Under the pieces are notes generated by a model. The model was given only the letters and a program-made list of their open reading frames with translations. It searched no databases and had not been told where the DNA came from. Position numbers and translations under genes: made by a program. This document shows positions 10,100 through 17,283 of a stretch of 56,273 nucleotides of DNA, one piece after another. Within the stretch, counting starts at the first letter, position 1. Every line of letters begins with the position of its first letter. The DNA is from Deltaproteobacteria bacterium. Lineage in GTDB: Bacteria; Myxococcota_A; UBA9160; SZUA-336. The stretch spans positions 1 to 56,273 of the forward strand of contig VGRW01000018.1 in NCBI GenBank assembly GCA_016875225.1. Reading direction: 5' to 3'.

Positions 10100-10125
10100 A
10101 GCTGCGCGCACGCGAAGGCGCAGCT
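10100..10125 (-). terminator. Perfect 8-bp inverted repeat after apt, possible terminator
   Basis: AGCTGCGC at 10100-10107 pairs exactly with GCGCAGCT at 10118-10125 across a 10-nt loop. It sits between the apt stop and the EAL-gene start. There is no T-run on the minus strand after it, so factor-independent termination is doubtful. Confidence 0.3.
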
Positions 10126-10150
10126 TCCGCGCGGCGGCGCGCGACGCGGC

Positions 10151-10687
10151 TCAGAAGTGGAGCAGCGCCTCGACGGGGATCGCCTCGAGCGCCTTGCGGC
10201 CCGCGAGGAAGTCGAGCTCGATCAGGAAACTCGCCCCGACCACGACGCCGCCGAGGTCGCGCACCAGACGCGCAGACGCCGCGGCCGTGCCGCCGGTGGC
10301 GATCACGTCGTCGATCAGGAGCACGCGCTGGCCCGGGGCGATCGAGTCGCGCTGCATCTCGATCGTCGCCTCGCCGTACTCGAGCGCGTACGAGGTGCGA
10401 AGCGTCTCGCCGGGGAGCTTGCCCTCCTTGCGCGCCACCGCGAAGCCCGCGCCGAGCGCGAGCGCGACCGGCGCCGCGAAGATGAACCCGCGCGACTCGA
10501 TACCGACGACGACATCCACCTTGCGCTCGAGGAACGGCGCCGCGAGCAGCTCGCAGGTGAGCCGCAGCCCCTCGGGATCGCGGAGCAGCGGGGTGATGTC
10601 CTTGAACAGGATTCCCGGCCGCGGAAAATCGGGGACGTCGCGGATCAGCGCCGCGATCTTGCGCCGGGGGCCCGAGAGCAGCGTCAT
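10151..10687 (-). CDS. apt: Adenine phosphoribosyltransferase
   Basis: Cytosolic purine-salvage enzyme converting adenine plus PRPP to AMP. It has 178 residues, the usual size. The N-terminus has the family segment DVPDFPRPGILFKDITPLL, then VVGIESRGFIFAAPVA, and the PRPP-binding motif VLLIDDVIATGGTAA at 122-136. The start ATG overlaps the stop of the LysM/M23 gene by 4 bp (ATGA), so the two are translationally coupled in an operon with the DedA gene upstream. Confidence 0.96.
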   Translation of the reverse strand: MTLLSGPRRKIAALIRDVPDFPRPGILFKDITPLLRDPEGLRLTCELLAAPFLERKVDVVVGIESRGFIFAAPVALALGAGFAVARKEGKLPGETLRTSYALEYGEATIEMQRDSIAPGQRVLLIDDVIATGGTAAASARLVRDLGGVVVGASFLIELDFLAGRKALEAIPVEALLHF

Positions 10688-11418
10688 CGCAGCAGCTCCA
10701 TCGGATCACGCGGGGATCCGTCGCTTCGGATCTCGAAGTGCAGATGCGCAACCGACGCATTTCCGGTCTTGCCGACCTCGGCGATCGCGTCGCCTTTCTC
10801 CACGAACTGCCCGACGCGCACCAGCATCTTGCGGTTGTGCGCGTACACCGAGGAGTAGCGGTCCGCGTGCTTGATGATGATCAGGTTGCCGTAGCCCGAC
10901 AGCGAATTGTCCGCGTGGATCACGCGGCCCGACTCCGCCGCGCGGACGATCGTGCCGGCGGGCGCCTTGATGTCGAGCCCGTCGTGGTGCGCCCCGCGCC
11001 GCAGCCCGTACTCGCTGATCACGATTCCGTGCACCGGCCAGGCGAACTCGGCCTTGCCCGAGCTGCGGCCGCGCGGGTCGCGCGACGCGAATGTGCCGGC
11101 ATCGACCGGCCGGCGCGACGCGGGCGCGGCCGATCCGGTCGGAACCACGAGCCGCGTGCCGACCGGAATGCTGTGCACGTCCCGGATGCCGTTCGCCGTG
11201 ACGATCGCGTCCACGCTCGAGCCGTAGCGCTTCGAGATCCGGTAGATCGTCTCGCCCTTCGCGACCACGTGGACCGCGCTCGGGGCCGCGGCTCGCGCCG
11301 GCGCCTCGGAGGGAAGCCGGCCGGAGTGCTTGCGCGCGCCCGAGGGCGCGCTGCTCGGCTTCGGCCCCGCGGGTGTGCCGCAGGCCACGAGCCCGATCAG
11401 CGCCAAGCCCGCAGTCAC
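10684..11418 (-). CDS. LysM / M23 peptidase-domain lipoprotein (NlpD/EnvC-like)
   Basis: Envelope murein-hydrolase-type protein. LysM peptidoglycan-binding domain (about 48-92: VVAKGETIYRISKRYG...VGTRLVVP) and C-terminal M23 domain with the zinc-ligand patterns HHDGLDIKAPAGT and HLHFEIR. Unlike many NlpD proteins, these ligands are present, so endopeptidase activity is possible. The lipobox is L-V-A-C (cysteine about residue 13). The GTG start gives a signal peptide without a positive N-region; in-frame upstream codons encode PLRKLGL, which would supply it, so a rare CTG start a few codons earlier is possible. It lies 22 bp downstream of the DedA gene. Confidence 0.88.
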   Translation of the reverse strand: MTAGLALIGLVACGTPAGPKPSSAPSGARKHSGRLPSEAPARAAAPSAVHVVAKGETIYRISKRYGSSVDAIVTANGIRDVHSIPVGTRLVVPTGSAAPASRRPVDAGTFASRDPRGRSSGKAEFAWPVHGIVISEYGLRRGAHHDGLDIKAPAGTIVRAAESGRVIHADNSLSGYGNLIIIKHADRYSSVYAHNRKMLVRVGQFVEKGDAIAEVGKTGNASVAHLHFEIRSDGSPRDPMELLR

Positions 11419-11440
11419 GAGCCCGAGCTTGCGCAGCGGC

Positions 11441-12064
11441 TCACCCAGAGCTCCGCACCTCTCTACGGCGCTGGTACGTGACGTACCCGATCACGAGCAC
11501 CGCGATCCCCCCCAGCAGCCACAGAGTGACCTTCTGGAGCATCGGCCGCCAGAGGTCCTCGTTCGCGCCGACCCAGTAGCCGATCGCGACCAGCACCGCG
11601 CTCCACAGCCCCGCGCCCAGACCGGTGTAGAGCGCGAAGCGCGCCAGGTTCATGCGCGCGAATCCGGCCGGCAGCGAGATCAGCTGTCGGATCACCGGAA
11701 TCAGCCTGCCCACGAAGGTGGTGATCTCGCCGTGGCGCGCGAAGAAGAGATCCGCCGAGTCGAGCTTGTCGGGCCCAACGAAGAACCAGCCCGCGATCCG
11801 CTCGACGGCCGGCCGGCCCAGGTACAGCGCCAGCACGTAGTTGACCAGCGCGCCGATCAGGCTGCCGGCGATCCCGGCCAGCGTGGCCAGGAACGGGTCC
11901 ATGCGCCCCTGCGCCGCGAGATAGCCCGCCGGGATCATCGCGACCTCGCTGGGGAACGGGATGAACGACGACTCGATCGTCATCATCACGACGATGCCCG
12001 TGTAGCCCCAGTCGTGCACCGTCGCGAGCACCCAGTCGATCGCCCCCGTCAGGATCTCCGTCAC
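11441..12064 (-). CDS. DedA-family membrane protein
   Basis: 207-residue inner-membrane protein of the DedA/SNARE-associated family, which includes undecaprenyl-phosphate and phospholipid flippases. Visible marks are the reentrant-loop motif ESSFIPFPSEVAMIPAGYLA (about 29-48), the GALVNYVLALYLGR segment, and FVGRLIPVIRQLISLPAGFARM with the conserved arginine. It is the first gene of the DedA - LysM/M23 - apt run and is divergent from tRNA-Pro with 67 bp between. Confidence 0.92.
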   Translation of the reverse strand: MTEILTGAIDWVLATVHDWGYTGIVVMMTIESSFIPFPSEVAMIPAGYLAAQGRMDPFLATLAGIAGSLIGALVNYVLALYLGRPAVERIAGWFFVGPDKLDSADLFFARHGEITTFVGRLIPVIRQLISLPAGFARMNLARFALYTGLGAGLWSAVLVAIGYWVGANEDLWRPMLQKVTLWLLGGIAVLVIGYVTYQRRREVRSSG

Positions 12065-12091
12065 GCGCCTCTCCCGCCCGGCCGTCCCCGC

Positions 12092-12119
12092 TTATCATCG
12101 GACGAAGGCCCGCTATACT
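12092..12119 (+). promoter_or_regulatory. Candidate sigma70 promoter of tRNA-Pro
   Basis: TTATCA (12092-12097, 4/6 to TTGACA), a 16-nt spacer and TATACT (12114-12119, 5/6 to TATAAT). The expected transcript start is about 6 nt before the mature tRNA 5' end. Confidence 0.6.
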
Positions 12120-12131
12120 CCCGCCGCCTGT

Positions 12132-12208
12132 CGGGGCGTAGCGCAGTTTGGTAGCGCGTCTGAATGGGGTTCAGAAGGTCCCCGGTTCAAATCCGGGCGC
12201 CCCGACCA
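12132..12208 (+). tRNA. tRNA-Pro (anticodon GGG)
   Basis: 77 nt with encoded CCA. The acceptor CGGGGCG (12132-12138) pairs with CGCCCCG (12198-12204), followed by A and CCA. The anticodon stem TCTGA/TCAGA encloses loop ATGGGGT, giving anticodon GGG, and the T-arm is CCCGG-TTCAAAT-CCGGG. The first base C pairing with G72 is the known bacterial tRNA-Pro signature. The last 22 nt overlap, on the opposite strand, the end of the pseudouridine synthase gene. Confidence 0.97.
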
Positions 12209-13149
12209 GTGAGGAAGTCCGCGGGGAGCGGCGCGCGGATCTCCACCTCGGCGCTGTTTGGTGCGAGACGAAGGCGCAGGGCGGCGGCGTGCAGCTGGAC
12301 GCGATCGGCGCTCGTGGCCGCGCCTTCGCTCCGGTCGGGGCCGTACAGGTCGTCGCCTGCGATCGGCGAGCCCGAGGCAGCGAGGTGCACGCGGAGCTGG
12401 TGCGTGCGGCCGGTGAGCGGGCGGCACTCGACGAGTGCGCGCTCGCCGCCGAGCGAGACGACACGGAAATGCGTCTCGCTGTCACGGGTGTCTGAGGCGG
12501 GCTGGGCGCGCAGCTCGAAGCGGTAGCGGCGGCCGGTCTTCGTCGGGCCGAGCGGGCCGCGCACGGTCCACTCGTCGCGCTCGGGCGGGGGCGAGACCCA
12601 GGCGAGGTAGGTCTTCTCGACGCGGCGGTCCTGCAGCGCGCGGCCCAGGTAGGCGGCGCGCTTCGAATCGCGGGCGAGCAGAAGCACGCCGCTCGTCTGG
12701 CGGTCGAGTCGGTGCGCGGCGCGAAGCTCGCGGCAGCCGAGGCGTACCGCGAGCACACGCTCGAGCGACTGGAGCTGGCTTGCGCGCGTGCCCTGCACCG
12801 GCAGCCAGGCGGGCTTGTTCACGGCCACGACGCCATCGCGGTCGAGCAGGACGCAGTCCTCGGGCAACGGCACGAGCTCGGGCTCCCAATCGAAGGCGTA
12901 CACGGCGACGTGTGAGCCCGCGCGGACCTCACGCGGCGGGGCGTTCGGGTCGACCGGGCGGCGGTCGAGCCAGATGCCGCCGTGTCGGAGCACGCGCGCG
13001 AGGGACTCGGCGTCGAGCCGAGCGCGCGCGGCGAGCTCCGTCACGAACTCGCTCCACGGGGTTCGCGCCAGCACCACCCAGCGCGTCGCGCGCACGGGAG
13101 GATCGAAGCGGCTCGCGCTCTCCGAGCCGGGGGGACGCGCGCTCGCCAT
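12187..13149 (-). CDS. RluA-family pseudouridine synthase
   Basis: 320-residue RNA-modifying enzyme that isomerises uridine to pseudouridine in rRNA or tRNA. An N-terminal S4-like region (about 30-85) is followed by the catalytic motif AAHRLDRQTSGVLLLARD with the catalytic Asp, then EKTYLAWV and the C-terminal motif RPLTGRTHQLRVHLAASGSPIAGDDLYG. The start is the ATG at 13149; the longer open frame upstream is antisense to the SDR gene. The stop and last codons lie inside the tRNA-Pro gene on the other strand. Which RNA position it modifies cannot be told. Confidence 0.9.
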   Translation of the reverse strand: MASARPPGSESASRFDPPVRATRWVVLARTPWSEFVTELAARARLDAESLARVLRHGGIWLDRRPVDPNAPPREVRAGSHVAVYAFDWEPELVPLPEDCVLLDRDGVVAVNKPAWLPVQGTRASQLQSLERVLAVRLGCRELRAAHRLDRQTSGVLLLARDSKRAAYLGRALQDRRVEKTYLAWVSPPPERDEWTVRGPLGPTKTGRRYRFELRAQPASDTRDSETHFRVVSLGGERALVECRPLTGRTHQLRVHLAASGSPIAGDDLYGPDRSEGAATSADRVQLHAAALRLRLAPNSAEVEIRAPLPADFLTGRGARI

Positions 13150-13231
13150 CCGCGCGAGGCTTGCAGATCCGCGCACCTGCGTCGAGCGCGGATTTGACCG
13201 CCGCGCGAGCCGGAGCGTACAAAGGCGGCCG

Positions 13232-14083
13232 ATGGCAGAACGCGCCCCGGGCAAGCTCGCGCTCGACGGACGCGTGGCGATCATCACCGGGGGCGCGAGC
13301 GGGATCGGCGCGCGCACCGCGCGGCTCTTCGTCGAGAACGGCGCGCGCGTCGTGATCGGCGACATGCAGGAGGAGCTCGGCCGCGCGGTCGCCGCCGAGC
13401 TCGGCGGCGCGGCGCTGTTCCAGCGCACCGAGGTCAGCCGAGAGGACGACGTTCGCGCGCTGGTCGCGCGCGCCGAGCAGGCCTTCGGCCGGCTCGACTG
13501 CATTTTCAACAACGCCGGCTTCGGCGGCGCGCTCGGTCCGATCGCGGACACGCCCGTCGAGGAATTCGACCTGACCTTCGCGGTGCTCGTGCGAGGCGTG
13601 TTCCTGGGCATGAAGCACGCCTCGCCGCTGATCGCCCGCCAGGGCGGCAGCGTGATCAACACCGCGAGCGTCGCGGCGCTCGTGGCCGGCTACTCGCCCC
13701 ACGCCTATGCTGCGGCCAAGGCCGCGGTGATCCAGCTCTCGCGTTCGGTCGCGCTCGAGCTCGCGCCCAAGCGCGTGCGCGTGAACTGCATCTGCCCGGG
13801 GTTCATCGCCACGCCGCTCGCGCTGAACACCGTCGGCCGGCGGCAGACCGATCTCTCGCGCGCGGCGGAGAGCGCGGGCATGGCGAGCGCGCAGCCGATC
13901 CCGCGCGCGGGCGAGCCCGAGGACATCGCGCAGATGGCGCTCTTTCTCGCCAGCGACGCCTCGAGCTTCGTAACCGCGCAGCACTTCGTCGTCGACGGCG
14001 GCATCAGCGCGGGCCGCGCCTGGCCGGATCAGCCGGAATGGCTGCGCGCGCACCGGCCGCTGCGCGTCTACCGCCCGAGCTAG
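13232..14083 (+). CDS. Short-chain dehydrogenase/reductase
   Basis: 283-residue classical SDR. The cofactor motif is TGGASGIG (near residue 23), the structural motif is NNAG, the catalytic Ser is in INTASVAAL, and Tyr/Lys are in YAAAK; the C-terminal FVVDGGISAG is the usual SDR tail. The Asp in VVIGDMQEE at the end of strand 2 suggests NAD(H) preference. The substrate is unknown. The start at 13232 is chosen because the Rossmann motif follows directly and the upstream frame is antisense to the synthase gene. Its start is 82 bp from the divergent RluA-type gene. Confidence 0.92.
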   Translation: MAERAPGKLALDGRVAIITGGASGIGARTARLFVENGARVVIGDMQEELGRAVAAELGGAALFQRTEVSREDDVRALVARAEQAFGRLDCIFNNAGFGGALGPIADTPVEEFDLTFAVLVRGVFLGMKHASPLIARQGGSVINTASVAALVAGYSPHAYAAAKAAVIQLSRSVALELAPKRVRVNCICPGFIATPLALNTVGRRQTDLSRAAESAGMASAQPIPRAGEPEDIAQMALFLASDASSFVTAQHFVVDGGISAGRAWPDQPEWLRAHRPLRVYRPS

Positions 14084-14166
14084 ACGCGCGGCCGCAGCGC
14101 CGCGCCATGGTGGCCGCGCGGATCGCGGCCTATGATGGGCGCCCGAATTCGACGAGGGGACGTGAG

Positions 14167-14325
14167 ATGGCGAAGAAGGCGACGAAGAAGAAGACCGCGA
14201 AGCGCGCAGCGACCGCGAAGACGACGCCGGCCGCGCGCGCGAAGTCACCCAAGGCGGAAGCTGTTGCGCAGGACCCGATCGCGGCCGCGCTGCAGCGCCG
14301 CCGCATGGCGATGCTCTCGCGCTAG
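14167..14325 (+). CDS. Small Lys/Ala-rich basic protein
   Basis: 52 residues, MAKKATKKKTAKRAATAKTT at the N-terminus and a less basic C-terminal end (DPIAAALQRRRMAMLSR). The composition resembles short histone H1-like or nucleic-acid-binding tails; no fold is recognisable. A GAGGGGA Shine-Dalgarno lies before the ATG, and a TATGAT -10-like box (14129-14134) lies about 33 bp upstream without a clear -35. Its stop overlaps the stop of the convergent PPIase gene by 4 bp. It could bind DNA or rRNA, but this is composition-based inference. Confidence 0.6.
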   Translation: MAKKATKKKTAKRAATAKTTPAARAKSPKAEAVAQDPIAAALQRRRMAMLSR

Positions 14326-15134
14326 TGGTCGGGACCGGACACCGGCTTCGACGCGTCGGGCGCCGGCGTCGTATTCGCGAGCGCCGATCCTTCGATCTCG
14401 ATTTGTGCCTCGTTCCTCAGTCGGGCGATCTCGGCGCGAAAGTCGGCCTGAGCGCGGAGCATGCGAAGGCTCTGCTCGACGCGAGGTCGCACCGCTTCGA
14501 AGGGAAGCGGCTCCGCCGTGTGACTCTCTTCCAGCTCGACGAGCCACCAGCGCCCGTCCCGCATCAGCACCACGCGCTGTCCGGCGGCGGCGAGAGTCAG
14601 AGCCTCCGGCATCACGGTCGTCGGAAGCCCATCGACGGGCGCCGGGCCAATCCTGTCCGACCCCTCGGCGGCGATGCGACCGTCGACTCCGAGCCGACGG
14701 TCTTCGGCGCGAGCATCGGACTCGCTCGCGAACGCCTGCCGCCGGAGCGACACCTGGGGCGCCACGTAACGCACGCGCGTCTTCTCGTAGTGAGCGCGCA
14801 GCTCGTCCTCGCCCAGCTCGAGCGAGTCGCGCATCGACGCAAAGAGCGCGTCGCGCAGCTTCTCCTCGTCGCGAACGGAGAGGGGCCCCGAGGCCGCACC
14901 CGCGGACAGGCCACGGCGAGTCGCCTCACCGGCGGTCAGGTGCCGAGCCACGGCCGCGTCGACACGTCCGAGCGCGGCGGCCGGCGTGTGCGCCGCGCCC
15001 TGCACGGGCTCGGCGATCTCAATCGGCTCGCCATTCACCCGGGCTACGACCTCGAGCTCCGGCCGCTGCGGCTCCGAGGAGCCGCAGCCAGCCGCAAGCG
15101 CAGCCGCGACGAGAAACGCGAGGTGTCGCAGCAT
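14322..15134 (-). CDS. PpiC/SurA-like peptidyl-prolyl isomerase lipoprotein
   Basis: 270-residue envelope lipoprotein. The signal MLRHLAFLVAAALAAGC has a lipobox A-A-G-C (cysteine 17). The N-terminal part (VVARVNGEPIEIAEP...) and the long helical segment (DEEKLRDALFASMRDSLELGEDELRAHYEKTRVRY) match the layout of periplasmic parvulin chaperones (SurA/PrsA/EpsD-like), followed by a divergent rotamase-like region ending GRWWLVELEESHTAEPLPFEAVRPRVEQSL. The catalytic core is poorly conserved, so chaperone rather than isomerase activity is plausible. I chose the ATG at 15134 for its GGAGGAG ribosome site and lipobox position. Its first 116 bp overlap the 3' end of the upstream gene. Confidence 0.78.
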   Translation of the reverse strand: MLRHLAFLVAAALAAGCGSSEPQRPELEVVARVNGEPIEIAEPVQGAAHTPAAALGRVDAAVARHLTAGEATRRGLSAGAASGPLSVRDEEKLRDALFASMRDSLELGEDELRAHYEKTRVRYVAPQVSLRRQAFASESDARAEDRRLGVDGRIAAEGSDRIGPAPVDGLPTTVMPEALTLAAAGQRVVLMRDGRWWLVELEESHTAEPLPFEAVRPRVEQSLRMLRAQADFRAEIARLRNEAQIEIEGSALANTTPAPDASKPVSGPDH

Positions 15135-17283
15135 CACTCCTCCCCTCCGTGCCAACGTAGCCGAGACACCCGGACCTGCCGAATTTGGTGTCGAAGGCGA
15201 TCGAGGAATCCGCGTCTTCGATCGTGTACGAGAGCGGGAAGTAGCCGGTCTTCGAGACCGCGACCGAGAACGGACCGACGGGGATGCCGTCGATCGCGAA
15301 CGCGCCGTCCGCGCCCGAGAGCGCGGTGAGCGTCGCGGCGGCCGAGGTCACCCGCACCTGCGCGCCGGCGAGCGGCTGCCCGCCCGCGACCTGCGTGACC
15401 ACGCCCTCGAGATGGCTGCTCGCGGCTCCGGACCCGGTCGGCGTCACCGAGGGGCTTCCCGTCGACCAGCGCAGCAGCGCGTGGTCGGTCTCGATGATCT
15501 CCCCGAGCCCCGCGACGTCGGTCCCGGACGCGGGCAGGAAGCCCGACAGGGGCACCGTGACCGCGTACGGGCCGGTCGGGATCGCGGTCTGGTACCGGCC
15601 GTCGCTCGCCGTGGTGATCGCGATCGGCTCCGCGCCATCGGGAGCAACCGTGATCGTCGCACCGCCGAGCGGTGCGCCCGTGACCGCATCGGTGATCCGC
15701 CCGCGCAGCGTCGCGATCGGAAGCGCCGTCGACGTGACGCTCGTGACGAGCACTTCCTGCGCCCCGCCGTAGCGCTGGTACACGACACGGATGTCGTTCA
15801 GACCCGGGGCGAGCGGGATGTGGTCGAGCTGCGCGATGCCCGCGGTGAGCGTTCGGCCCCTGAAGGACGTGAGCTGCCGCCCGCCCACGTATAGCGCCTG
15901 GAACGCCAGCGTCTCGAGCGCCTCGAGCCGCAAGCTCGTCTCGAGCGCGGCGACGCTGCTGCCCGCCTCGGGGTCCAGGATGCGCAGCGCGGAGTCGCTG
16001 CGCGTCAGGTCGAGCGGCACCACGGCGGAATTGCCTGCGCGATCGCGCAGCACGAGGTAGATCTCGTTCAGACCCGGATCGAGCGCGAAGTCGGCGAACT
16101 CGAACGCGTGGATGTAGCGCAGCGTGTCTCCGAAGATCCCCGGTACGACCGAGAGAATCGGGATCGTGTACGCGTCTCGAAAGTCCACCTGCGACACGAG
16201 CTCGAGCGACGCGGGCTCCGACACGACGCCCTGGATCGTCGCCGCCGAGGCAAGCAGGGTCCGACCGGAGCCCGGCGCCATCGAGATCACCCGCGGCGGC
16301 GTCGTGTCGCGCGTGATGCTCACGCTCGCGCGCTGGCCGAACGGGTACGCGATCGCGGAGACCGTGTTCGAGCCCTCGTTGAGCGGCACGTCGGCGGTGA
16401 AGGTCTGCAGGTCCTCTCCGCGCACGGCGGGTCGGCCGTTCAGGGTGACGAACGGCGTGCCGAGCGGCGCGCGGACACTCACCGGGACCGAAGTCGTGTT
16501 CACGAGCGCACCGTCGAACGGCTGCACGATCGCGATCGGCTCGCGAGACGCGACGCGGTAGAACGTGAACGAGAAGCTCGAGGTTTCGCCTGCACTCTCG
16601 AGCTCGAGCGTGAACGTGTTCGGGCCGAGTGCGAGCGACAGAGCGAAGGCGGCCGGCGCGAGCCCGGCGGGGAAGCTGCGCCCGTCGGGTACACCGTTCA
16701 CCGAGACCACCGTCGTCGCGGCTGCGAAATTCAGGTCGATCGAGAGGCTCTGCGATAGCACCGCCTGGCCGTCGAGGACACCGACCAGCGCCGCTGTGGG
16801 CGCGTTCGGGTCGACGTCGAAGACGAGCGTCGTCCCTTCGTACCAACCCGCTGCGTCGCGCGCGTACACGATCAGCGCGTTCTCACCCTCGAGAAGCGGC
16901 AGGTCCGGGATCACGAAGTGCCCGTCGACGACCGGCGCCGATCCCGACAGGACCTCCGGGCCGGACCGGCCGTCCATGAGGGACCAGTCGAGCGTGTGAA
17001 AAACGTTTCCGGGCAGGTTGCGCGGGTCGGACGGGTGCGTGGAAAAATCCGCGACGTTGCCCGTGATCGTGGTCGACGTCCCGCCGAGGAGCGAGCCCTC
17101 TAGCGGCGCCGTGAACTGCACCTGGGGTCGCGTGGCGTCTACCAGCAGGTCGAGATCGTCGATCGCGGCGCCTGCGCCCGCGTGGAAGCTGAACGGGCCC
17201 GCGTTGTCGGAGCGGGCCGCTGACGCTGCGCCGAGCAGCGCGATCGCAAGGGCCAACGCGAGTCTCGGCACGCGCGGCTTCAT
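15019..17283 (-). CDS. Secreted protein with Ig-like and carboxypeptidase-regulatory-like domains
   Basis: 754 residues. Signal peptide residues 1-22 (LALALAIALLGAASA). Residues about 50-510 hold several Ig-like beta-sandwich modules of the kind that carry VNGVPDG, LNEGSNTVSAIAYPFGQ and DTTPPRVISMAPGSGR, each about 80-90 residues. Residues about 523-600 and 624-698 are two carboxypeptidase-regulatory-like repeats (GRITDAVTGAPLGGATITVA; GVVTQVAGGQPLAGAQVRVT). No catalytic domain or C-terminal sorting signal is seen. The start overlaps the stop of the companion repeat protein (TGATG), so the two are coupled. The last ~38 residues are read in another frame across the PPIase gene and look like run-on rather than a folded tail. 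Confidence 0.82.
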   Translation of the reverse strand: MKPRVPRLALALAIALLGAASAARSDNAGPFSFHAGAGAAIDDLDLLVDATRPQVQFTAPLEGSLLGGTSTTITGNVADFSTHPSDPRNLPGNVFHTLDWSLMDGRSGPEVLSGSAPVVDGHFVIPDLPLLEGENALIVYARDAAGWYEGTTLVFDVDPNAPTAALVGVLDGQAVLSQSLSIDLNFAAATTVVSVNGVPDGRSFPAGLAPAAFALSLALGPNTFTLELESAGETSSFSFTFYRVASREPIAIVQPFDGALVNTTSVPVSVRAPLGTPFVTLNGRPAVRGEDLQTFTADVPLNEGSNTVSAIAYPFGQRASVSITRDTTPPRVISMAPGSGRTLLASAATIQGVVSEPASLELVSQVDFRDAYTIPILSVVPGIFGDTLRYIHAFEFADFALDPGLNEIYLVLRDRAGNSAVVPLDLTRSDSALRILDPEAGSSVAALETSLRLEALETLAFQALYVGGRQLTSFRGRTLTAGIAQLDHIPLAPGLNDIRVVYQRYGGAQEVLVTSVTSTALPIATLRGRITDAVTGAPLGGATITVAPDGAEPIAITTASDGRYQTAIPTGPYAVTVPLSGFLPASGTDVAGLGEIIETDHALLRWSTGSPSVTPTGSGAASSHLEGVVTQVAGGQPLAGAQVRVTSAAATLTALSGADGAFAIDGIPVGPFSVAVSKTGYFPLSYTIEDADSSIAFDTKFGRSGCLGYVGTEGRSDAATPRVSRRGCACGWLRLLGAAAAGARGRSPGEWRAD

